NCBI GenBank assembly: GCA_937864375.1
Contig: CALMJO010000691.1
Location: 1-21,632 of the forward strand
From: an uncultured Spirochaetota bacterium
GTDB taxonomy: Bacteria; Spirochaetota; UBA4802; UBA5368
Reading direction: 5' to 3'
DNA length: 21,632 nt
Below are positions 13,750 to 21,596 of the stretch, piece after piece. The notes beneath the pieces were generated by a model. It saw only the letters and a program-made list of their open reading frames with translations. It did not search any database and was not told where the DNA came from. Every line of letters starts with the position of its first letter. Position 1 is the stretch's first letter. The position numbers and the translations under genes are program-made.

Positions 13750-14577
13750 TCATTGATTGAGCTTGAATCCCCCGCCGGGAAGTCTGCGGTCGCTCCCCTC
13801 TCCCGTCATGCGTGAATGCTCGATCTTCATGCATTTCGATTGAACCACGACGAGCCCTGCGTCGCGCGCTTTCTTCGCCGATTCCGCGTGCGCGAGTCCA
13901 AGCTGCATCCACACCGCGCCGGCCCCGACCTTTATGGCCTCATCCACGATGCCGGGGATCGCATCGACCTGCCTGAAGATATCCACCACGTCGATCTTTT
14001 CCGGTATCGAGGACAGATCGGGATAGCTGGTTTCGCCCAGGATGCTTTTTTTCGCGGGATTCACGGGAATTACCCTGAATCCATGCTCCTTGAGATAGTG
14101 CGCAACTTCGTAGCTGTCACGCTCCGGCTTGTCGGAAAGGCCCACGACGGCGATCGTGCGCGCATGCTGCAGCAGCTTGACAATCTCCTCCCCGGGAGGA
14201 TTGCCGTCGGGCATTGCGCATGCCTCGCCGCCTGCCCCGCGGGCCATGTCCGGAATTATGTAGTCCTTGCGGACCGGGTTCCATGAATCATGCACCATGC
14301 AGGGCCCGTTGACAGCGACGGCCGTATGCGTCGCACCGGAAGGAATGGCGATGGCGTCGCCCGCTTTCATTGGATACCTGACGCCTTCAAGCGTGAAATC
14401 GAGCGCGCCCTCGATCACCACGGTGATCTGTTCGTGCGGATGCGAGTGCTCCGGAACGACCGCATCCCTTTCAAGATTCACGAATGTCACCATGAGGTTT
14501 TCCAGAAACACGGACCTGAGCGTGATCCCGGGTGCGATTTCCTTTGATGGCAGGTCGGTGATTCGCACATGTGTCAT
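13750..14577 (-). CDS. cupin / CoA-binding (YccU-like) fusion protein
   Basis: This 275-residue protein joins two domains usually found apart. Residues about 1-110 form a cupin beta-barrel: the metal-binding motif reads PEHSHPHEQITVVIEG (His44, His46 or His48, Gln50) and the second motif PSGATHTAV (His84). Residues about 128-275 are a CoA_binding_2 domain with a Rossmann-type nucleotide site at IAVVGLSDKPERDSYEVA (142-159), PVNPA (171-175), VWMQLGL (222-228) and the conserved ending SKCMKIEH. CoA-binding domains of this type resemble succinyl-CoA synthetase alpha; their role is unknown. The Gly/Ala/Pro-rich stretch 112-128 looks like a linker. GGAGG precedes the ATG. The gene starts 10 nt after the phosphoesterase and ends the ligA-lnt unit. 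Confidence 0.88.
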   Translation of the reverse strand: MTHVRITDLPSKEIAPGITLRSVFLENLMVTFVNLERDAVVPEHSHPHEQITVVIEGALDFTLEGVRYPMKAGDAIAIPSGATHTAVAVNGPCMVHDSWNPVRKDYIIPDMARGAGGEACAMPDGNPPGEEIVKLLQHARTIAVVGLSDKPERDSYEVAHYLKEHGFRVIPVNPAKKSILGETSYPDLSSIPEKIDVVDIFRQVDAIPGIVDEAIKVGAGAVWMQLGLAHAESAKKARDAGLVVVQSKCMKIEHSRMTGEGSDRRLPGGGFKLNQ

Positions 14578-14587
14578 GATGCGCCTC

Positions 14588-16255
14588 CTACCCCTCTTCC
14601 TGGAGATACCTGCGTATTTTCCTGCGAATCGATTCCGGCAGCTTGATGCCTATGCTCTTAAGCCTCAACTCGTACTTGTTGAACGAGTGGATGTGCTGGG
14701 AGGTCGTGACGAAGATCTTGAAGTACGACCGGATGCTTCCTTCAAGCTCGTTGCGGAACTCCATGTCCCTGTTCAGCATGTCCTCGAGCGGCGCTATGAC
14801 GCGGTAGTTGATGGGACGGCATATGGAGCGGTACGCCACGAAGCGCTGGAGCGTTTCGCACTCGTAGTTCTTGTCCTGGATGCTTTTTTCGACCAGGCTC
14901 AGGTCCACGCAGTCGATTATTTCGAAGTCGTAATGGCTTCCCAGGATTTCCCTGAGCATCTGGGCGGCCTGCCGGTAGAGCCCGCACGAACGGCTTTCGC
15001 AGGTCGCCCCTCCCCCGCAGCGCAGGTACGGGACGAAGGCGATGTCGGAGCTCTGCGCGGAAAGCCCCATGTTCACGGAGCCCACCAGGTCCATGGCGAT
15101 CTCTCCCTGCAGGCGCTCCTCGACGAGCCTGGCCACCTCCTCAAGACGGTCCACCCTTTCCTCGGTCTCCGGGGTCTGGAAGAGCCGGAAGAAACGCTTG
15201 ATCTCGTTGAAGAGCTGTATCTCGGGGATATGGGACGACTTTTTCATGGTGCTGTCGTAGTTGTCGTTGCGCTGCAATGCGTCATAACGCTCCCTGTCGA
15301 TGACCTCTTCCTCCCAACGCGCGCCCTTTTTACGGTATTCGGCGATGTCGAAGATGCGGTCTCCCGCGAGTTTCCTGAACAGGACCTGCTGCACCTCCCG
15401 GCGGTCTATGTCGGCCTCGAAGAAGAATCCGCCCTCCTTCACCTCGCCGTTGATCTGCGTCACGTCCCCGAAGTTGGACGGGTTCAGGTAGATTGTGTTT
15501 TCGACCTCCCTGAGCCCCCACTCGTTGTGGACATGCCCCGTGAGGCACAACAGGACCGGGTTGTTGTCGCAATAGGTCCTGAGCGCGGGCGAGCCGGAAG
15601 GACCGATGAACGAGATGCGGTCGAGCACGCCGTGCGCGGGCTGGTGCGTGACGATGATGTCGGGTTTCGACGCCTTGAAAAAACTGTACATCTCGTTGTG
15701 CCGGTCGTACACGCCTATCCCGGCCTTGTAGCGGACTACGTACCGCTCTGGAATTCCGGCTGTCCAGATGTCGGCCCCCCCGTATCCCGCGATTTTCAAA
15801 TCCTCGACCTGGTGCCAGTGCAGGTGGAGGTCGCGCTCGTGCAGCGAGGTGAATTTCAAATCCATGTCGTAATTCCCGGGGAGACAGAATACGGGAGCCT
15901 TCTTCCAGGAGACGATGTTTTCCAGGACCTTGTATTTTTGCTGCATCACGCGCCGCGCGCGAATCGTGTACTGCTGGTAGCGGGAGCCCCTGGACTGGAC
16001 CTCGTCGGTCACGTCCGGCTTCTCGAGAAGGTCGTCCACGAAGTCCTCGATGATCATCTGCTCTCGGTCCATGCGCCTGCGAAGCCCGTGGAAATAGCTC
16101 TGCAGCTCGTGGTAGCGGATGGCACTGTCCATGTTGTAGAAGGGGATGTCGATGAGGTCCCCGGAGACCACGTAGACGTCGGCGGTCGTTTCCGCCAGAA
16201 GCTGCATCACGAGCTCGAACGAGCCGTGGATGTCGGTAAGGTAGAGGAGCCTCAC
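14588..16255 (-). CDS. metallophosphoesterase fused to nucleotidyltransferase-like domain
   Basis: A 555-residue two-part protein. The N-terminal half is a calcineurin-like metallophosphoesterase with its metal ligands in order: Asp8 and His10 (TDIHG), Asp33 (SGDLID), Asn128 (GNYD), His204 (VTHQPAHG) and GHVH at 240-243. A long charged insert lies between SGDLID and GNYD (about 50-120). The C-terminal part (about 365-555) has GSVNMGLSAQSSDIAFVPYL, which resembles the GS-x(9)-D-x-D motif of pol-beta-type nucleotidyltransferases, but the second acidic residue is Ala406. Three cysteines follow (413, 419, 424). The start is GTG at 16253-16255, overlapping the lnt stop as GTGA; earlier ATGs would lie inside lnt. 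Substrate is unknown. Phosphoesterase assignment is secure, nucleotidyltransferase similarity is tentative. Confidence 0.88.
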   Translation of the reverse strand: MRLLYLTDIHGSFELVMQLLAETTADVYVVSGDLIDIPFYNMDSAIRYHELQSYFHGLRRRMDREQMIIEDFVDDLLEKPDVTDEVQSRGSRYQQYTIRARRVMQQKYKVLENIVSWKKAPVFCLPGNYDMDLKFTSLHERDLHLHWHQVEDLKIAGYGGADIWTAGIPERYVVRYKAGIGVYDRHNEMYSFFKASKPDIIVTHQPAHGVLDRISFIGPSGSPALRTYCDNNPVLLCLTGHVHNEWGLREVENTIYLNPSNFGDVTQINGEVKEGGFFFEADIDRREVQQVLFRKLAGDRIFDIAEYRKKGARWEEEVIDRERYDALQRNDNYDSTMKKSSHIPEIQLFNEIKRFFRLFQTPETEERVDRLEEVARLVEERLQGEIAMDLVGSVNMGLSAQSSDIAFVPYLRCGGGATCESRSCGLYRQAAQMLREILGSHYDFEIIDCVDLSLVEKSIQDKNYECETLQRFVAYRSICRPINYRVIAPLEDMLNRDMEFRNELEGSIRSYFKIFVTTSQHIHSFNKYELRLKSIGIKLPESIRRKIRRYLQEEG

Positions 16256-17871
16256 GCCCCGTTCTCTCCGCGTATTCTTCGGACCGCGACGAGCGCAATG
16301 AGGGCGCCGATGAACAGGAGCGAGAAATGGAGCACAAGGTCGCCCACGAGGCTGTATATGGTCTCCCTGTTCAGCGAAAAATCGACGTCCGCGGCGAGGA
16401 AGCCCTTTGTCAGGATGGGCATGGACGCCGTGACGCGCCCGAGGGGATCGACCGTCGCGGTGAGACCGGAATTGCCCGCCGAAAGAAACCATATGCCGTT
16501 TTCGACGGCCCGGAATTTCGCGCTGGCGAAGCCCTGCATGTGGCCGCGATAGGTGTCGGTCCAGTTCAGGTTGATGATGTTGACGAAAAAGTCCGCTCCA
16601 AGCCGCCGGTAGTCCCGGCAGAGCCGGAAGAATATCCCCTCGTAGCAGATGAGCGGCGCGAACCTTTTCCCCGGCGCCTTGAAAAGCACCGGCGCGCTCC
16701 CCGGCTCGAAGTTGGATCCGCCAAAGTCGTTCGAAATGCGCTGTACCCATGGGAAGAGTCCCGAATAAGGAAACCATTCGCCAAACGGCACCAGGTGTAT
16801 CTTCGAGTAGGTGTTCGCGACCTCACCCTTGCCGTCGATGAGGACCGCGTTGTTCTGGTAATGAAAGCGCCTCCCCACGATATCGTCGAGCACGCCGATC
16901 TCGCCGGTCACGAGCGGTTTTCCGGAATTTTTCGCGAGGGCGAGCACCTCCTGCTCGAACCGGTTAAGCCGGTTGTTGGCATAATCATATGAAATGAGCT
17001 CGAGCGTCGCCGATTCCGACCAGATCAGGAGATCGGGGTTTTCCTCGAGCGCCTTCAGTGTCTGCTGTTTGAGCTCGCGCAGGAAATCGAATCGGTTGAG
17101 GTGCCATTCCTCCCACGGGTCAATGCAGGTCTGAACCATGGCGACGCGGATCACTTCCGGCTTCCCCGGGACGACTGCGTTGATGCGCCATGTTCCCCAG
17201 GCCATGCATGCCATGACCATGATCGCCAGTCCCGCTAACCGCCTTGCCTCGGGGGAGCCGAGGATTGAACGGGCGTTCCATCCGCTCTCCTTTAAAAGCA
17301 CGAGTGCATCCGCGATGAGCGCGTTCGAGCAAAGCAGGAGAAACGTGATCCCAAAGATCCCCGTCACAGATGACAGCTGGATGAGCGGAGTGACCGGGTA
17401 CTGGGAATAGCCCCAGTAGGTCCACGGGAATGCGAGGTAGCCCACCGAGTGCACGCCGTCCACGATGACCCACAGGGCCGGCAGGATAAGCCACCTGAGC
17501 GCGGGAAAACGGCGCGCGAGCATTTCGGCGCCCCAGATCCTGGTGGTGAAAATGAGGGCCAGCACCGGCATGAGGACCACAAGGATCACGGTGTATCCGC
17601 CCGGCACCTTGTTCCCGAACTGCCCGATCCAGTTGTACAGGAGCGTGATCCCGATGATGCCCGTGACGAGCGAGGCGCGAAAAACCTCCCGCGGGGACGC
17701 GCTGCGGACGTACACGAGCAGCGGCGTGAAAGCGAACCAGGCGAAGAGCGGGAAGGCGCTCAAGTATACCGTATCGTACGTGGGAAACGAGAGCCACATG
17801 AGAACCCCGGTCCAGGCATAATAATGCCTTTTTATAAACGCGCGTACTCCCGAAACGCTCAGCATGCTCAT
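16252..17871 (-). CDS. lnt: apolipoprotein N-acyltransferase
   Basis: The 539-residue inner-membrane enzyme transfers the third acyl chain from phospholipid to the N-terminal cysteine of lipoproteins, the last step of lipoprotein maturation. Residues about 15-230 carry six or so membrane helices, including FPWTYWGYSQYPV, typical of Lnt. A nitrilase-fold periplasmic domain follows, with the Glu-Lys-Cys triad at Glu286 (IWSESA), Lys357 (YSKIHLVPFGE) and Cys409 (LICYEG). A last hydrophobic helix near 513-531 returns to the membrane. The length matches the family. The start ATG overlaps the ligA stop (ATGA at 17868-17871) and its stop overlaps the phosphoesterase GTG, so all three are probably translationally coupled. 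Presence of lnt implies a diderm cell with triacylated lipoproteins. Confidence 0.96.
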   Translation of the reverse strand: MSMLSVSGVRAFIKRHYYAWTGVLMWLSFPTYDTVYLSAFPLFAWFAFTPLLVYVRSASPREVFRASLVTGIIGITLLYNWIGQFGNKVPGGYTVILVVLMPVLALIFTTRIWGAEMLARRFPALRWLILPALWVIVDGVHSVGYLAFPWTYWGYSQYPVTPLIQLSSVTGIFGITFLLLCSNALIADALVLLKESGWNARSILGSPEARRLAGLAIMVMACMAWGTWRINAVVPGKPEVIRVAMVQTCIDPWEEWHLNRFDFLRELKQQTLKALEENPDLLIWSESATLELISYDYANNRLNRFEQEVLALAKNSGKPLVTGEIGVLDDIVGRRFHYQNNAVLIDGKGEVANTYSKIHLVPFGEWFPYSGLFPWVQRISNDFGGSNFEPGSAPVLFKAPGKRFAPLICYEGIFFRLCRDYRRLGADFFVNIINLNWTDTYRGHMQGFASAKFRAVENGIWFLSAGNSGLTATVDPLGRVTASMPILTKGFLAADVDFSLNRETIYSLVGDLVLHFSLLFIGALIALVAVRRIRGENGA

Positions 17872-19880
17872 TCACCTTCCCCCAGCATCTTCCGGAATTC
17901 ATCCTCGTCGATCACCCTGACCCCTAGCGTCCTCGCCTTCTCCAGCTTGGATCCCGCCGATTCGCCGGCGATCACGTAGTCCGTCTTTTTGCTCACCGAA
18001 CCGGCGGCCCTTCCGCCGTAGCGCTCGATGAGGGACTCGACTTCGTCCCGTGAATAGCGCGCGAGTGTCCCTGTCACCACGAAGGTTTTGCCCTTGACCT
18101 GGTCCCGCGCCTCGTCCTGGACCGGCTCGTCCCTGATCGTAACTCCCGCGCCCGCGAGCGACCCGAGCAAACTCCTCGTCGAGGCGTCTCCGAAGAATGC
18201 CGTAATGGAATCGGCTACGCCCGGACCAACCTCGTGTATCTCCATTAGTTCTTCGTGCGTGATATCCATGAGTCGCGGCAGTTTCTTCACGGCGCGCGCG
18301 ATGACCTTCGCAACATGATCGCCCACGTTCCTGATGCCAAGGCTTCGCAGCAGCATGGAAAGCGGGATCTCGCGGCGCGCGTCTATTGACGCAAGGATTT
18401 TTTCCGCGAGCTTTTCGCCCATGCGGTCAAGCGCGACGAGGTCCTTCATGGCAAGCGTGAAGATGTCGGCGACGGTCCTGAGCCTTCCCGCGTCGTAGAG
18501 CCGCTGAACGAGCTCCGGTCCAAAGAACTCGATGTCCATCGCGTCCTTGGAGACGAAATACTTGAGCGCTTCGAGCCTTTTGGCTACGCAGGAATCGTTC
18601 ACGCATCGCAGGAAGATGTCCTCCTTCACGAGCGCGCTTCCGCACGAGGGGCATGACCCGGGAAGGGGGATCTCCTTCGCGTCGCCGGGCCTCCTTTCGG
18701 TCAGCACCTCGGTGACCTTGGGGATGACGTCGCCGGCGCGAATCACCTTCACGCTGTCGCCCAGCTTAAGCCCGAGCCTGCGGATCTCGTCGAAGTTGTG
18801 CAGCGTCGCACGCTTCACCAGCACGCCGCCGATGTTTATGGGATGCAGGTTCGCGACCGGGGTGATCACTCCCGTACGCCCCACCTGCAGGTCCACGGAG
18901 GAAAGCACCGTCACGGCCTCGCGGGCCGGGAACTTCCACGCCGCGGCCCATCGCGGAACCTTGCTCGTGGAGCCCATCCGCTCGCGGGGCTCAAAGCGGT
19001 TAATCTTCACGACCACCCCGTCGATGTCGAAATTGAGGGTATGCCGGTTCTCCTTCCAGTAGCGGTAAAACTCCCTGATGGCGTCCAGGTCGCCGAACGC
19101 CACGTGCGGCGACGCCGGGAGGCCAAGCTTCTCAAAGAGCGCCAGCATTCCTGCCTGGCTCGCGGGGGCCTCCCCGCCCTCCATACGGCCGATGCCGTAG
19201 AGCACCAGGTCCAGCTCGCGCGACGCCGTCACCCTGGGATCGAGCTGCCTGAGGGAGCCCGCCGCCGCGTTCCTGGGGTTTGCAAAGGGCTGTTCACCGG
19301 CAGCCGCGCGCTCCGCATTGATCCTGTCGAACTCGTCGTGGCGGAGAAACACCTCGCCGCGTACCGTCAGCCTGGGTATCTCTTTTACGCCCTCAATCGT
19401 GCGCGGCAGCCGTCGAATCGTCGCGATGTTCGCCGACACGTCCTCACCCGATTCACCGTTACCCCTGGTGGAACCGAGCGCAAAGCGGCCCTTTTCATAG
19501 GCGATCTCGACCGCCAGTCCGTCGAACTTGAGCTCGGCAGAGTACGGTTCCCTCTCATCCGGATCGATGAATTTTGCGCATCGTGCGTGAAAATCGTCGA
19601 ACTCCGATTCCTCCAGTATATTTCCCAGGCTCTGCATGGGAGGATCATGCCTTACCTCCGCAAACGTGGACGAGATTCCGCCTCCCACGCGCGCAGAGGG
19701 GGAGTCGGTTCTTTTGATCTCCGGGTGCGCGCGCTCGATCTCGACGAGCTCGCGCATGCGATCATCGTACTCCGCGTCGTCCACGACCGGACGGTTCAGG
19801 TCGTAGTAGTAATGGTTGTATTTTTCCAGGAGCTCGACGAGCTCGCCGTAGCGCGCGAGGATGTCAGACATTTTCTTCAT
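17868..19880 (-). CDS. ligA: NAD-dependent DNA ligase
   Basis: The 670-residue protein has the full LigA architecture and seals nicks during replication and repair using NAD. The N-terminal Ia domain contains the NAD-binding YYYDLNRPVVDDAEYD (24-39), and the adenylation domain has the KxDG motif ELKFDG with nucleophile Lys118. NFDIDGVVVKIN (283-294) and WKFPA are further nucleotidyltransferase motifs, then comes the OB fold. A Cys4 zinc finger is formed by Cys410, Cys413, Cys426 and Cys431. Helix-hairpin-helix repeats follow (about 440-580), and a C-terminal BRCT domain (about 592-670, GKTFVVTGTLARYSR and GGRAAGSVSKKTDYVI). GAGGG lies shortly before the ATG; an in-frame ATG three codons later is possible. 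It is the first gene of the four-gene unit. Confidence 0.98.
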   Translation of the reverse strand: MKKMSDILARYGELVELLEKYNHYYYDLNRPVVDDAEYDDRMRELVEIERAHPEIKRTDSPSARVGGGISSTFAEVRHDPPMQSLGNILEESEFDDFHARCAKFIDPDEREPYSAELKFDGLAVEIAYEKGRFALGSTRGNGESGEDVSANIATIRRLPRTIEGVKEIPRLTVRGEVFLRHDEFDRINAERAAAGEQPFANPRNAAAGSLRQLDPRVTASRELDLVLYGIGRMEGGEAPASQAGMLALFEKLGLPASPHVAFGDLDAIREFYRYWKENRHTLNFDIDGVVVKINRFEPRERMGSTSKVPRWAAAWKFPAREAVTVLSSVDLQVGRTGVITPVANLHPINIGGVLVKRATLHNFDEIRRLGLKLGDSVKVIRAGDVIPKVTEVLTERRPGDAKEIPLPGSCPSCGSALVKEDIFLRCVNDSCVAKRLEALKYFVSKDAMDIEFFGPELVQRLYDAGRLRTVADIFTLAMKDLVALDRMGEKLAEKILASIDARREIPLSMLLRSLGIRNVGDHVAKVIARAVKKLPRLMDITHEELMEIHEVGPGVADSITAFFGDASTRSLLGSLAGAGVTIRDEPVQDEARDQVKGKTFVVTGTLARYSRDEVESLIERYGGRAAGSVSKKTDYVIAGESAGSKLEKARTLGVRVIDEDEFRKMLGEGE

Positions 19881-19948
19881 CGGCCCTCATCAGCTGTTTC
19901 GCAGGTACCGGCGCGGTGCCGCGCGCGGTTTGGGAAGGATGCCACATG

Positions 19949-19986
19949 CGGGCCCAAAGTCAATTCCTTTTAGCGGAACGGGCCCG
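19949..19986. repeat. CGGGCCC inverted repeat upstream of ligA
   Basis: CGGGCCC (19949-19955) recurs as GGGCCCG within CGGGCCCG (19979-19986), giving 7-bp arms separated by 24 nt; each arm is itself nearly or fully palindromic. The 160-nt gap 19881-20040 also contains TTGACT on the minus strand (complement of 19958-19963), a possible -35 box for ligA, without a clear -10 box. The repeat could be a regulatory site for ligA or a weak terminator of the unknown gene upstream; there is no T-run. Confidence 0.4.
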
Positions 19987-20040
19987 TCATTGAAACAATC
20001 ATGCAATGGGCTTGTGCAGAGGAGAAATAATGCCGCTCCC

Positions 20041-20886
20041 TCAATAGCTCTGCTCGGTGCCGAAGGCACCGCGACCCTCCACTGGAATATACGTGTGTCC
20101 CAGGTCGAGCCTGTAGAGCGCCTTCACGACCGCATCGGCGTACGAAAACGGCGTCTTCACTCCCCTCCCCACGTAATTCGACCCGGCATCGACGAGAAAG
20201 GTCTTTACGGAATCCGTAATGCTTACGCACTTTATGTGCCCGCCATGCGTGGGTTTGAAACGAAACTCCTCGCCGTCCAGGCGCTTGTGCGTCTCCTGGT
20301 GCGGCATGGTGCCGGCCGAGTAGATGCAGGGATTGTGCGAGGACTGCTGTGGAATGAGCGCGATGTAAGTAAGATGGTCGCCCTTTTCAAGCGTGGACAA
20401 CTGCGCGTTTAGCAGCTCCACCCAGGCGCGCGCACCGTCCGTCTTTTCCATGAACTTTCCGATTTTGAATTTCATCTGCAGCGGCACGAAGAGCTGCCTG
20501 AGCGTGTCGTCTCTCTTCATGTCCAGCACCTGCTCCGCGGCATACAGCGCGCGTGTGAATGCCGACATCTGCGCCTGGAGCGCGGGGGATTTCCTGTAAA
20601 GCGACCATTCTCCCAAAACCTGTTCGGCCTTTACGCGGGCGGGGCTGTCCGTAAACCGGTGGGCGTAGCGGTAAATGACGTCACCTTCGCGGAGCTTCAT
20701 GACTGCGCTCTCCGCCTCGTAGGTGCACTTGTCGAGATCGATTGCATGCGCCACGAAAATGCCGTCCCCGTCGGCTCCCCTGAAAAGAGCCTGCTGATCG
20801 GTCCCCTGCCCTGTTCTCCGGATGAGTGTCCCGTCCGCGATATTACGGATATCCTCGACCTGGCGCATGTATGAAGCCGGCGGCAT
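20041..20886 (-). CDS. unrecognised conserved-looking protein
   Basis: I do not recognise this 281-residue protein. It has no signal peptide, membrane segment or familiar active-site motif, so it is probably soluble and cytoplasmic. The middle (about 90-165) is helical and charged. The C-terminal third has the look of a conserved domain, with closely spaced glycines and polar residues: THGGHIKCVSITDSVKTFLV, DAGSNYVGRG and the terminal VEGRGAFGTEQSY. Third-position GC richness and a GGAAGGA site 6 nt before the ATG support it as a real gene. It lies 13 nt downstream of the metallo-beta-lactamase-fold gene on the same strand, so the two are probably co-transcribed and may share a pathway. Confidence 0.8.
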   Translation of the reverse strand: MPPASYMRQVEDIRNIADGTLIRRTGQGTDQQALFRGADGDGIFVAHAIDLDKCTYEAESAVMKLREGDVIYRYAHRFTDSPARVKAEQVLGEWSLYRKSPALQAQMSAFTRALYAAEQVLDMKRDDTLRQLFVPLQMKFKIGKFMEKTDGARAWVELLNAQLSTLEKGDHLTYIALIPQQSSHNPCIYSAGTMPHQETHKRLDGEEFRFKPTHGGHIKCVSITDSVKTFLVDAGSNYVGRGVKTPFSYADAVVKALYRLDLGHTYIPVEGRGAFGTEQSY

Positions 20887-20899
20887 GGGCGTCCTTCCG

Positions 20900-21596
20900 T
20901 CACGCGCTCACGGTGTGCATGCCGTTGATTCTTCTGGCAATGACCCGGATCTTCGCGGCCAGGTTTATCATGTACGCGCGCTCGGGCTGTTTGTCCCCGT
21001 CAAGGGGATCGTATTCGTCGCGCCTGATGATCGACGCGACGGCATCGAAATCGTCGCCGTGCTCGCCGAGCAGCGTTTCAATACGCTCCCGGAAACGCAC
21101 CGTGCTCTCGATCGCGCGCGGTATGTAGCGCCGCGCATCGTCCCCGGTGTAGTACAGGCCGTGCGCCAGGATGAGCGCCTCCACGTCAAGGATGCTCAGC
21201 CTTTCGAGCGACCGAAGGTAAACATCGTAGTCGATGAGAAATTCGCTGAAGATGTAGTCGCCCTGGCCCGGTACACCGGCTGATTCCGAGGGGAAGAGCG
21301 CTCTTATCTCGGGTATGTAATACGAAAGCATGTCCCTGGTGTGGCCGGGGGTTTTATACGCGCGCACCGTGCGGTCCCGGGAGATGCGTATCTCCTCCCC
21401 GTCCGCAATCACGCGATCGACACGAAACGGCTCGAAGGTGGTCCCGGCCTTCTGGCCAAAATCGTTCAGCTTCGTGATAAGCTCAATGGCCGAGGGCTTC
21501 CGGATGATCGCGGCACCTTCTCCGGACGCGCATATCTGCAGTGAGGGAAACTCGCGCTTGAGGAGGCCCGCGGACCCGCAGTGGTCAAAATGCATG
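20900..21596 (-). CDS. metallo-beta-lactamase-fold hydrolase (5' truncated at contig end)
   Basis: The C-terminal 231 residues of an MBL-fold metallohydrolase are present. The fragment begins at MHFDHCGSAG, which is the end of the HxHxDH zinc motif; the final insert base at 21596 is consistent with the third base of the preceding His codon. Further ligands are His85 (YKTPGHTRDM) and His145 (LILAHGLYYTG). The usual bridging Asp is not evident; FPSESAG stands there, with Glu104 as candidate. The C-terminal part (about 150-231) is helical. Typical MBL proteins hydrolyse thioesters, lactones or nucleic acids; function here is open. The apparent ATG at 21613 (protein beginning MCIRDS) lies in sequencing adapter and is not real. 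The stop precedes the unknown gene by 13 nt. Confidence 0.9.

Noticed and set aside
14267..16552. 761-codon open frame on the plus strand
   Set aside because: It is antisense to the cupin fusion, phosphoesterase and lnt genes, all of which have clear motifs; its product resembles no family.
16256..16777. N-terminal extension of the phosphoesterase to an ATG at 16777
   Set aside because: The extra 174 residues are an out-of-frame reading of lnt, Arg/His/Pro-rich and motif-free. The GTG at 16253-16255 overlapping the lnt stop is the natural start.
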